Shown here one piece after another: positions 24,393 to 31,871 of a DNA stretch of 64,000 bases; position 1 is the first letter of the stretch; each line of letters begins with the position of its first letter. Origin of the DNA: Pedobacter sp. Leaf41 (lineage in GTDB: Bacteria > Bacteroidota > Bacteroidia > Sphingobacteriales > Sphingobacteriaceae); assembly GCF_001422545.1 (NCBI RefSeq), contig NZ_LMLE01000001.1:853319-917318 (forward strand), written 5' to 3'. Below the pieces are notes generated by a model. The model was not told the origin of the DNA and ran no database searches. It saw only the letters and a program-made list of their open reading frames with translations. A program made the translations under genes and the position numbers.

Positions 24393-26360
24393 ATGGAAGC
24401 GCTCATTTCTAATTACTGGTGGGTTTTAGTGGCATTGTTATGCATCGTTTTATACAAATACATTTTACGTTTCTTATTTGGGATGGTCATTGTTCCCGAA
24501 GATAGAATCGGGTTAATTACCAAAAAATTCGTGCTATTTGGTTCAGACAGAGAACTGCCCGACGGACGCATCATCGCCGTAAAAGGCGAAGCAGGTTTCC
24601 AAGGTAAAACATTAGCTCCTGGATTATATTTTGGAATGTGGTTTTGGCAGTATAGCGTAACCATGGAACAATTTACCATCATTCCAGAAGGTAAAATTGG
24701 TCTAATCATGGCCAAAGATGGTTCAGAAATTCCCACCGGAAATATCCTCGGACAAAGAGTAGAATCTGACAATTTTCAGGATGCTGTAAAGTTCCTGGAA
24801 AACGGAGGTCAGAGAGGCAGGCAGACCTCCTACATTACTTCAGGTTCGTATCGTATAAACACCCTACTTTTTCAAGTTTCCGTTACCGATATGATTCGTA
24901 TTCAGGAAAGTATGGTGGGTATTGTAACAACACTTGATGGTTTGCCGATTGAAGCCAACCAGATTGCTGGTAAATTGGTAGAAGGACATAACAATTTCCA
25001 GAACTTTGATAATTTTATCAAAGCTGGAGGAAATAGGGGATTACAGCCACAAGTAATTTTAGCAGGTTCTTACAACCTTAATCCTTGGGCTATTCAGTTG
25101 GAGGAAATTCCGATGACTGAAATCGCGATTGGCTATGTTGGCGTGGTGATTTCCTTTATTGGTACCGATGGAAACGATTTAACCGGTGCCGATTTTAAAC
25201 ATGGTAACATTGTTGGGAAAGGTTCGAAAGGGGTTTGGCTAGAACCACTTGGCCCCGGTAAATATCCAATTAACAAGTACATTATGAAAGTGGAATTGGT
25301 GCCCACAACAAACCTGGTTTTAAACTGGGCATCTGCGAGAAGTGAAGCACATAATTTGGATAAAAATTTATCTACCATTACAGTACGTTCCAAAGACGGT
25401 TTTCCCTTCAATCTGGATGTGGCTCAAATTATTCACGTTCCAACAACTGAAGCGCCAAAAGTAATTGCCCGTTTCGGTAACATGGTAAACTTGGTTTCGC
25501 AGGTTTTGGAACCAACTATTGGTAACTATTTCCGTAACTCGGCACAAGGAAGCGATGTGATCGCTTTCTTAAGTACGCGTAAAGAACGTCAAGAATCTGC
25601 AAAAGAACATATTCGCAAAGTGCTTGATGAATATAATGTAAACGCAGTTGATACCTTGATTGGCGACATTGTTCCACCAGAATCGTTGATGAAGACCTTA
25701 ACCGATCGTAAAATCGCAGAAGAACAAAAAGTAACTTATGAAACCCAGAAGCAAGCACAGGAAACACGTCAGGGAATGGAAAAAGAAACTGCTATTGCTG
25801 ATATGCAAAAGGACATTGTTAAGGCGCAACAAAGTGTAGAGATTGCCGAGCGTACCGCAAGTGCAACGGTTAAAAAATCCGAAGGTGATGCAGCCGGTGT
25901 GAAATTAGCTGTTGGTGCCGAAGCAGAAGCAACCAAAATGAGAGCACATGCCGAAGCCGAAGCAACAAAAGCAAGGGCGCAAGCAGATTCTGAAGCGATT
26001 AAGTTAAGGGCTTCGGCGGAAGCTGAACAAATTTCTTTAACAGGTGGAGCCGAAGCTGGTAAAATTTTAGCTATCGGTAAGTCTACGGCCGAAGCCTATG
26101 AATTAGCTGTTAAGGCTTTAGGTGGCGAAAACTTTACCCGTTATAAAATTACCGAAGAATTATCTAAAGGTCATGTTAAGCTAATTCCTGATGTGTTAAT
26201 TGGTGGAAATGGGGGTAATAATGGCGGCTCAGCAATGGATGGTTTATTAGGCTTGAAGTTGATGGAGCTAATGGACCCGCAACAGCGAAAAGAGGTGATA
26301 GCGGTTGCCGAAGTTGTAGAAGCAACAGCGATACCTAAAAGGGATAACATTAATTCTTAA
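24393..26360 (+). CDS. Flotillin-like SPFH/band-7 membrane protein
   Basis: The 655-residue protein has a single N-terminal membrane segment (WWVLVALLCIVLYKYILRFL). At least three related beta-modules follow (PEDRIGLITKK, PEGKIGLIMAKDGSEIPTG, ESMVGIVTTLDGLPI), each leading to a 'PGxY/SGSYxxN' turn. Then comes the SPFH core (residues about 300-430) and a long Ala/Glu-rich coiled coil (about 440-570) with AEAEATKMRAHAEAEATKA-type heptads. It ends in a Gly/Asn-rich linker and a short helix. Flotillin-like proteins oligomerise in the membrane and organise microdomains. No nfeD-like partner is adjacent. The repeated modules before the SPFH domain make it larger than typical bacterial flotillins. 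Confidence 0.82.
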   Translation: MEALISNYWWVLVALLCIVLYKYILRFLFGMVIVPEDRIGLITKKFVLFGSDRELPDGRIIAVKGEAGFQGKTLAPGLYFGMWFWQYSVTMEQFTIIPEGKIGLIMAKDGSEIPTGNILGQRVESDNFQDAVKFLENGGQRGRQTSYITSGSYRINTLLFQVSVTDMIRIQESMVGIVTTLDGLPIEANQIAGKLVEGHNNFQNFDNFIKAGGNRGLQPQVILAGSYNLNPWAIQLEEIPMTEIAIGYVGVVISFIGTDGNDLTGADFKHGNIVGKGSKGVWLEPLGPGKYPINKYIMKVELVPTTNLVLNWASARSEAHNLDKNLSTITVRSKDGFPFNLDVAQIIHVPTTEAPKVIARFGNMVNLVSQVLEPTIGNYFRNSAQGSDVIAFLSTRKERQESAKEHIRKVLDEYNVNAVDTLIGDIVPPESLMKTLTDRKIAEEQKVTYETQKQAQETRQGMEKETAIADMQKDIVKAQQSVEIAERTASATVKKSEGDAAGVKLAVGAEAEATKMRAHAEAEATKARAQADSEAIKLRASAEAEQISLTGGAEAGKILAIGKSTAEAYELAVKALGGENFTRYKITEELSKGHVKLIPDVLIGGNGGNNGGSAMDGLLGLKLMELMDPQQRKEVIAVAEVVEATAIPKRDNINS

Positions 26361-26378
26361 TTTTATTTTAAATGTGAC

Positions 26379-26407
26379 AGGCCTCGATGAAAATCGAGGC
26401 CTTTTCT
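26379..26407 (+). terminator. Terminator of the flotillin-like gene
   Basis: AGGCCTCGAT pairs exactly with ATCGAGGCCT around a GAAA tetraloop and is followed by TTTTC. Confidence 0.9.
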
Positions 26408-26409
26408 AG

Positions 26410-26640
26410 TATCCGTTGGCTGAAGCCGAACGGCAATGAACTGCGATGGCTATTAGATCGGCTGTTCATTGCAGGCTGCTTTAGCTGCCTGAATATTAAT
26501 AATTTTAAATTGACTTTAGCCTAATTATAAATCTTGCTATCCCTCATAGTAGCAATATCTTTCCTTATCTAAACGGGATAGGAGCGGTAGCCTATTGCTG
26601 TCATCCTGAGCGTAGTCGAAGGATAGCAATAGCTAAAGCG
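26410..26640. repeat. Cluster of hairpin repeats between flotillin-like gene and aguB
   Basis: Two different elements are present. At about 26430-26500, GGCAATGAAC and GTTCATTGCAGG frame an inner GGCTGAAGCC / GGCTGCTTTAGCTGCC set of hairpins. At 26596-26637, CTATTGCTGTCATCCT and AGGATAGCAATAG enclose GAGCGTAGTCGA, the familiar TCATCCTGAGC..GTCGAAGGAT type of palindrome. No gene is seen in 26361-26849. Confidence 0.65.
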
Positions 26641-26729
26641 CATAGCCCGACTAACAATGATTTAGATACTGCCACTGCTTTTCAAAAAACAATTACATAA
26701 TTATGCCCTTCTACTTTTAAACAAAATAG

Positions 26730-26737
26730 TAACTTTG
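26730..26737 (+). promoter_or_regulatory. Candidate -7 promoter box for aguB
   Basis: TAACTTTG at 26730-26737 matches TAnnTTTG and would give a leader of about 105 bases before aguB. Confidence 0.5.
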
Positions 26738-26849
26738 CAACCTAATTTAGAGTGAAGGAATTTTGTGCCAAAGGCATCCCTTTGGGAAATGGTTGAATGC
26801 TTTACAAATTCATTCGTTCTATCATTCTTTCATCCAATAATTTTAAGAA

Positions 26850-27725
26850 ATGAAGAAAGTAAAAGTTGGCTTGGTACAAATGACTTGTACTAAAGATAAG
26901 CAGGAAAATTTAGATAAAGCGATTGCAAAAGTAAGAGAGGCAGCCGCGAAAGGTGCGCAAATCGTATGCTTGCAAGAGCTTTTTACTTCTTTATATTTCT
27001 GCGATGTAGAAGATTACGACAACTTCGATTTAGCTGAAAAAATTCCTGGGCCATCTACTGATGCTTTACAGGAGGTAGCTGAAGAGCTTGGCGTTGTGGT
27101 AATTGCTTCTTTATTTGAGAAACGTGCTGAAGGCTTGTACCACAATACAACCGCTGTTTTGGATGCTGATGGTACCTATTTAGGGAAATACCGTAAAATG
27201 CACATCCCTGATGATCCAGCTTACTATGAAAAATTCTATTTTACTCCGGGCGATTTAGGGTACAAGGTTTTCGAAACCAAGTTTGCCAAAATTGGTATCT
27301 TGATTTGTTGGGATCAATGGTATCCAGAAGCATCACGGATTACTGCGTTGATGGGCGCTGATATCATGTTTTATCCAACTGCAATTGGTTGGGATACAAC
27401 ACAGGATGAGGAAACCAATAAAGATCAATATAATGCATGGCAAACCATCCAACGTTCACATTCAGTAGCCAACGGCGTTCCGGTTGTGAGTGTAAATCGT
27501 GTTGGTTTTGAGCAGGAAGGTAGAATGAAATTCTGGGGAGGAAGTTTCGCAACCAACGCACAAGGTAAGTTGCTTTATCTGGCTTCACACGAGCAGGAAG
27601 AAACCGAAGTGGTAGAGCTGGATTTAGATCAGAGTGATTTCATGCGTAAGCACTGGCCGTTTTTGAGAGATAGAAGGATTGACTCTTATCAGCCGATTAC
27701 GAAAAGATATATTGATAATGATTAA
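26850..27725 (+). CDS. aguB: N-carbamoylputrescine amidase
   Basis: A 291-residue nitrilase-superfamily enzyme with the full catalytic triad: Glu in CLQELFTSLYFC, Lys in GKYRKMHIPDDP and Cys in GILICWDQWYPE. The motif HIPDDPAYYEKFYFTPGD is specific for the AguB branch. It hydrolyses N-carbamoylputrescine to putrescine, ammonia and CO2. The gene for the preceding step, agmatine deiminase, follows 139 bases downstream on the same strand with a palindromic repeat between them. Together they turn agmatine (from arginine) into putrescine in the cytoplasm. Confidence 0.96.
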   Translation: MKKVKVGLVQMTCTKDKQENLDKAIAKVREAAAKGAQIVCLQELFTSLYFCDVEDYDNFDLAEKIPGPSTDALQEVAEELGVVVIASLFEKRAEGLYHNTTAVLDADGTYLGKYRKMHIPDDPAYYEKFYFTPGDLGYKVFETKFAKIGILICWDQWYPEASRITALMGADIMFYPTAIGWDTTQDEETNKDQYNAWQTIQRSHSVANGVPVVSVNRVGFEQEGRMKFWGGSFATNAQGKLLYLASHEQEETEVVELDLDQSDFMRKHWPFLRDRRIDSYQPITKRYIDND

Positions 27726-27775
27726 GCTGAAAGGTTAAAGTAAAAAGTTTAAAGTGAAAACTTCATAAGTGATCG

Positions 27776-27840
27776 TCATTGCGAGGCACGAAGCAATCTT
27801 ATTCGATAAGTAAAATAGATTGCTTCGTGCCTCGCAATGA
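27776..27840. repeat. Perfect 24-bp inverted repeat (GCGAGGCACGAAGCAATCT type)
   Basis: Left arm 27776-27799 and right arm 27817-27840 are exact reverse complements, with a 17-base loop. The core TTGCGAGGCACGAAGCAATC recurs with changes at 35567-35654. The hairpin lies between aguB and aguA and lacks a T run, so it is more likely a mobile REP-like element than a terminator. Confidence 0.95.
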
Positions 27841-27864
27841 TGAAAACTAAAAATACAAAACGAA

Positions 27865-28944
27865 ATGTCAAATTTCCCACCCAAAGAAGAACATTTAAAT
27901 ATCAATCAATTCGATTATTCTCCGAAAAAACAAGGCTATGTTTTTCCTGCTGAATGGGCAAAACATGAAGCCACTTGGTTAAGTTGGCCGCATAAAGAAG
28001 CGAGCTGGCCAGGAAAAATCGAAACGATTTATAAGCCATACTGTGAATTCATTAAAGCCGTTGCAGAAAGCGAAATAGTTCGTATAAATGTTAAGGGCGA
28101 GGAAATGAAAGCTTTTGCTATCGCTGAATTGACAAAAGTTGATGCAGATTTATCGCAAATTGAATTCTATTTCAATGAAACGAACGATGCCTGGTGTCGT
28201 GACCATGGCCCAGCGTTTGTGGTTAAAGGAAACGAAAAAGCGGTAGTAGATTGGCGTTATAATGCCTGGGGTGGAAAGTATCCTCCTTTTGATTTGGACG
28301 ATGTAGTGCCAACAAAAATTGCTCAACATTTTGATTTGCCTTTATTTATTCCTGATATCGTAATGGAAGGTGGTTCAGTAGAATTTAATGGTGCAGGAAC
28401 CGTTTTAACCACAACCGCTTGTTTGCTCAACGAAAATCGTAATCCGCATTTAAATAAAGAGCAAATAGAAAAATACCTGCTTGAGTATTATGGACAGGAG
28501 CAGGTTTTGTGGTTAGGTGATGGAATTGTTGGTGATGATACAGACGGTCATATTGATGATATCACACGTTTCGTGAATGAAGATACTGTTCTAACCGTTG
28601 TGGAAACCAACCCGCTAGATGAAAACTATCTCCTGTTGCAGGAAAACCTGAAAGCTTTAAAGGTAATGAAACTGAAAGATGGTCACTCGCTGAACATTGT
28701 GGAGTTGCCGATGCCATCGCCAGTGATTTTTGACGATACTCGATTGCCTGCTTCTTATGCTAATTTTTATATTGCAAATGCAGCTGTAATTGTTCCAGTT
28801 TTCGGTGACGTGAACGACCAAAAAGCATTGGATATTATTCAAGGTTGTTTCCCGGACAGAAGGGTAATTGGCATCAATTCAGTAGATATTATCTGGGGTT
28901 TAGGAAGTTTTCATTGCTTGAGCCAGCAGGAGCCAGCGGTTTAA
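27865..28944 (+). CDS. aguA: Agmatine deiminase
   Basis: The 359-residue protein matches the PPAD family AguA. It has the N-terminal PAEWAKHEATWLSWPH, the NDAWCRDHGPAFVV segment, VMEGGSVEFNG, GDDTDGHIDD with its catalytic His and Asp, and the C-terminal catalytic Cys in GLGSFHCLSQQEP. The enzyme converts agmatine to N-carbamoylputrescine and ammonia. It is paired with aguB upstream. Arginine decarboxylase is not in the window. The extra N-terminal 28 residues before PAEWAKHE are charged and not part of the core fold. Confidence 0.96.
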   Translation: MSNFPPKEEHLNINQFDYSPKKQGYVFPAEWAKHEATWLSWPHKEASWPGKIETIYKPYCEFIKAVAESEIVRINVKGEEMKAFAIAELTKVDADLSQIEFYFNETNDAWCRDHGPAFVVKGNEKAVVDWRYNAWGGKYPPFDLDDVVPTKIAQHFDLPLFIPDIVMEGGSVEFNGAGTVLTTTACLLNENRNPHLNKEQIEKYLLEYYGQEQVLWLGDGIVGDDTDGHIDDITRFVNEDTVLTVVETNPLDENYLLLQENLKALKVMKLKDGHSLNIVELPMPSPVIFDDTRLPASYANFYIANAAVIVPVFGDVNDQKALDIIQGCFPDRRVIGINSVDIIWGLGSFHCLSQQEPAV

Positions 28945-29051
28945 GTCTTAAGTCGAAAGTCATTAGTCAATTTCGTTTTAAGTATTAACTTTACAACAGT
29001 TTAAATTTTTTATACATTATATAAAAGTCCTCTTCAGGGGATTTAGGGGTT

Positions 29052-29795
29052 ATGAAATTATTAGAAGGAAAAACAGCATTAATTACAGGTGCATCGAAAG
29101 GTATTGGTCGTAAAATAGCTGAGAAATTTGCTGAGCAAGGCGCTAACGTTGCTTTTACATATTTATCATCAGTAGAAAAAGGCGAGGCTTTGGAGCAAGA
29201 ATTGCAAAGTTTTGGAACGAAAGTAAAAGGTTACCGTTCTGACGCCTCAAAATTTGATCAGGCGGAACAATTAATCAATGATATTGTAGCCGAATTTGGA
29301 ACAATCGACATTGTTGTAAATAATGCCGGTATTACGAAAGATGGTTTGTTAATGCGCATGAGCGAAGAGAACTGGGATGATGTGATTAACATCAACTTGA
29401 AATCGATTTTCAATGTAACTAAAGCTGCTTCTAAAGTAATGATGAAAGCCCGTAAAGGTGTTTTTATCAATATGAGTTCTGTAGTTGGTATTACAGGCAA
29501 CGCAGGGCAAGCGAATTATGCCGCATCAAAAGCCGGAATTATCGGTTTTACAAAATCTGTTGCCAAAGAATTAGGTTCAAGAAATATTCGTGCTAACGTG
29601 GTTGCCCCAGGTTTTATCCGTACCGAAATGACTGAGGTTTTAGACCCGGCGGTTGTTGCAGGTTGGGAGAAGGATATTCCATTAAAACGTGCCGGAGAAA
29701 CCGAAGATATTGCCAATGTTTGTGTATTCTTGGCTTCGGATATGAGCGCTTATGTAACCGGACAAACATTATCGGTTTGTGGCGGAATGCTGTAA
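29052..29795 (+). CDS. fabG: 3-oxoacyl-[acyl-carrier-protein] reductase FabG
   Basis: A 247-residue SDR protein with the cofactor loop TGASKGIGRKIA, the NNAG motif (VVNNAGITKDGLLMRM), catalytic Ser in MSSVVG and the YAASK motif. The segment ITKDGLLMRM and the ending GQTLSVCGGML are typical of true FabG. It reduces 3-oxoacyl-ACP with NADPH in fatty-acid elongation. It stands alone, without other fab genes. Upstream bases 28945-29000 contain a degenerate 'AGTCGAAAGTCATTAGTC' repeat. Confidence 0.94.
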   Translation: MKLLEGKTALITGASKGIGRKIAEKFAEQGANVAFTYLSSVEKGEALEQELQSFGTKVKGYRSDASKFDQAEQLINDIVAEFGTIDIVVNNAGITKDGLLMRMSEENWDDVININLKSIFNVTKAASKVMMKARKGVFINMSSVVGITGNAGQANYAASKAGIIGFTKSVAKELGSRNIRANVVAPGFIRTEMTEVLDPAVVAGWEKDIPLKRAGETEDIANVCVFLASDMSAYVTGQTLSVCGGML

Positions 29796-29820
29796 TAAAG
29801 GTAGTGGGTTTAAAGGTTTG

Positions 29821-29848
29821 AGGTGGAGGGTTAACCTTCCACCTTTTA
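29821..29848 (+). terminator. Terminator after fabG
   Basis: AGGTGGAGGGTT pairs with AACCTTCCACCT (one mismatch) and TTTTA follows. Confidence 0.75.
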
Positions 29849-29864
29849 CAGTTTATATGATGCT

Positions 29865-30134
29865 ATGAGAAAAAGAATTTTAATTAGTCTTGGTGTTACG
29901 ACACTCATATTTTTACTATCGTTTAGTTTTAATAGTGCATCTGATGGGAACAACTCAATGGGTTTCCCTTTCTCTTTTTATGAATATTCGGGAGGTAAAA
30001 GATATCCTAAACCAGAAACCAGACACAATTTTATTGTTTTAGCTTTTATAACTGATGTGTTAATAGTAGCTGGAACTACATTTGCCATAACTTATTTAAT
30101 TCAACGAAGAAACAAAGTTAAAGGAGGTTTTTAA
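29865..30134 (+). CDS. Small two-helix membrane protein, unknown function
   Basis: I do not recognise the family. The 89-residue product has a hydrophobic segment at about residues 5-22 and another at about 57-80 (FIVLAFITDVLIVAGTTFAI). A short polar loop between them contains GFPFSFYEYSGG, and the tail is basic (QRRNKVKGG). This suggests an inner-membrane protein with both ends in the cytoplasm. The ATG follows the fabG terminator by about 20 bases. Codon usage looks normal for the window. Confidence 0.65.
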   Translation: MRKRILISLGVTTLIFLLSFSFNSASDGNNSMGFPFSFYEYSGGKRYPKPETRHNFIVLAFITDVLIVAGTTFAITYLIQRRNKVKGGF

Positions 30135-30194
30135 TTTTAAAACCTGTTATAAAAAGCGCAACACATTTATTTTACTAAAAATTTCCTGTTCATT

Positions 30195-30300
30195 ACTCAC
30201 TAGTCGGAATTTGCAATCCCGTCTTTTTCATCATCGAAGCATATGGATTACAAATCCATAAATCAATCGATCGAGATTATAAATCTCGACCAGCAATCAA
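30195..30300. repeat. Cluster of short palindromes (GGATTACAAATCC / GAGATTATAAATCTC)
   Basis: Three related palindromes follow each other: GGAATTTGCAATCCC, TATGGATTACAAATCCATA and CGAGATTATAAATCTCG. A further CTCGACC ends the block. Similar single units occur at 15785-15830. It looks like a decayed array of a REP-type family. The gap 30135-30366 holds nothing else. Confidence 0.7.
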
Positions 30301-30366
30301 GGTTTACTTTCTACCTTTTTTGTTCTAAGTAATTTTTATTTAGCTTAGTTCTATCAATTAAACTAC

Positions 30367-30969
30367 ATGAAACGCTTAATCTCAATATTGCTAATGTTAT
30401 TTTTCTGTTCAATTGTTTTTGGGCAGCAAAATCAAAACGAGAGTCAAATAAAAATAACCATCATAGATTTCTTAAGGTGGTATAAAGAAAATGAATCAAA
30501 ATTGATGACATCTCCAATAGTCAATGGTTATAATGAAGATACTATTAAAAAAGATAGTGTATTAAGAGTTGATATGAAAAGTGTTGATGAGTATTTGTCT
30601 AATTTTAAGAAGTCTAATTATGTGTCTGATTCGTTCTTAGGTAATTTAAGAGCCTTATATAAAAGTATTTCAGATACATTAATAAAACACCCTATTGTCG
30701 ATTATTTTGGGCCAGTTCCTGGATTGGAATGTGATTTGCTTTTTGGCTTTGAGCCGGAAGAAATTCTAGGCCACATTGAAGAAGGCCACCTGTCAGAAAT
30801 CTATTTGATTTACAATAAGGCACTGGTCAAATTCGATATTTCAAAATTTAATCAGATGATTTTTTCTTTAACAAAGATTGATAATAAACGTTGGGTAATC
30901 GATAGTTTGGATTATGATGGGACTAATGCTGATAGAGCAATTAATAAGAAATCACATACTTCCCCTTAA
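30367..30969 (+). CDS. Secreted protein of unknown function (possibly DUF3828-like)
   Basis: A signal peptide (residues 1-20, ending VFGQ) precedes a 180-residue mature protein. The segment IDFLRWYKENES resembles the beginning of DUF3828-like proteins, and the C-terminal part (ALVKFDISKF..KIDNKRWVIDSLDY) reads like a beta-rich NTF2/cystatin-like fold. No catalytic motif is evident. Its last 29 bases overlap the end of the convergent L,D-transpeptidase gene. The DUF assignment is weak. Confidence 0.7.
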   Translation: MKRLISILLMLFFCSIVFGQQNQNESQIKITIIDFLRWYKENESKLMTSPIVNGYNEDTIKKDSVLRVDMKSVDEYLSNFKKSNYVSDSFLGNLRALYKSISDTLIKHPIVDYFGPVPGLECDLLFGFEPEEILGHIEEGHLSEIYLIYNKALVKFDISKFNQMIFSLTKIDNKRWVIDSLDYDGTNADRAINKKSHTSP

Positions 30970-31678
30970 CTTCCTTGATATTTGCGGTAGTTTTATTTTT
31001 CTCAAAGGCCAAATAGCCTGGCTGTAAGGTTTTCCAAAAGCTAAGCTGTGCAGGAAATTGAGCTGAATACTTTTGCATATTGGCATTTGTCATTTTGAAG
31101 GGATAAATATTAACCGGAATTTTATCCTGTCCGTTATTTCTTGCCTCCACACCTAAAACATAAACTTCTTTAATTTTTTCATCCGTAAGGGGAATACAAC
31201 CCACGGTTACGCAATTGCCATGGATGTAAATGTCGCCGCCAGTTTTTCTATTTTTGCCTGTTCTGGCTAAGTCAACTGCATTTGGATAATTAACCCCGAG
31301 CGATAGATGAAAATTACTCATCGGATTAAAAACATTGATGTAATAAAATCCTTCTGGTGTTTGCCCGTCACCTTCTATAACTTTCGGACCAAGAGAACCA
31401 GAATGCGCACAGAAATCGTAAGTTCTGAATAAAGAATAGCTTTTGGCTGATTTAGATTTTAACCAGACTTCTAATTTTCCCTCAGCTTTATAGGCGTTAA
31501 TGAGCATGGAAAAATCATTGCCAAAATCAGCAGCTTTCACAAATTTTTCTAAAGTTCCCCATTTCTCATTGTAGGCTTTTTCTACTCGTTCGAATTTAAT
31601 TTGGGTTGCTTTGAAATTGTTTTGGGCACTGGCCATTATACTGATGGATAAAAGAAACGTTAAAAAGATTAATTTCAT
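30941..31678 (-). CDS. L,D-transpeptidase family protein (YafK-like)
   Basis: The YkuD-type active site is visible as IHGNCVTVGCIPL, with the nucleophilic Cys in VGC. The region before it (KVIEGDGQTPEGFYYINVFN) is the usual YafK-like substrate-entry strand. The start at 31678 gives a clean signal peptide (MKLIFLTFLLSISIMASAQ). A start 48 bases further upstream would be encoded partly by the repeat at 31722 and is unlikely. The enzyme is expected to act in the periplasm, making or cutting 3-3 links or attaching proteins to peptidoglycan. It converges on the preceding gene with a 29-base tail overlap. Confidence 0.9.
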   Translation of the reverse strand: MKLIFLTFLLSISIMASAQNNFKATQIKFERVEKAYNEKWGTLEKFVKAADFGNDFSMLINAYKAEGKLEVWLKSKSAKSYSLFRTYDFCAHSGSLGPKVIEGDGQTPEGFYYINVFNPMSNFHLSLGVNYPNAVDLARTGKNRKTGGDIYIHGNCVTVGCIPLTDEKIKEVYVLGVEARNNGQDKIPVNIYPFKMTNANMQKYSAQFPAQLSFWKTLQPGYLAFEKNKTTANIKEVKGKYVISY

Positions 31679-31721
31679 GAAATTTGGTTTGTTTAAAGCT
31701 AAATATTTATTCGTAAAGCAT

Positions 31722-31788
31722 GCCACCGAAACACAGATTTACACGGAATGAAACCATTTTTCCGTGCTTTCAGTGTTTCCGTGGAAAA
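31722..31788. repeat. Solo inverted pair of CCACGGAAACAC-type repeats
   Basis: TGCCACCGAAACACAGA followed by TTTACACGGAA faces TTCCGTGCTTTCAGTG and TTTCCGTGG, separated by a short AT-rich loop (TGAAACCATT). The two units are decayed copies of the repeat that flanks the GxxExxY gene at 17790, but no protein gene lies between them. The layout resembles a REPIN or MITE. Confidence 0.85.
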
Positions 31789-31871
31789 ATTTGCAAATAT
31801 TAAAATCTCCATGGTAAAAGCTTCAATACCTTTCTTTGCGGTTAAATACAAAATTAGCATCTTTATAAAAT

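Noticed and set aside
31679..31726. Upstream ATG for the L,D-transpeptidase gene
   Set aside because: The added residues are encoded next to the solo repeat and spoil an otherwise clean signal peptide.
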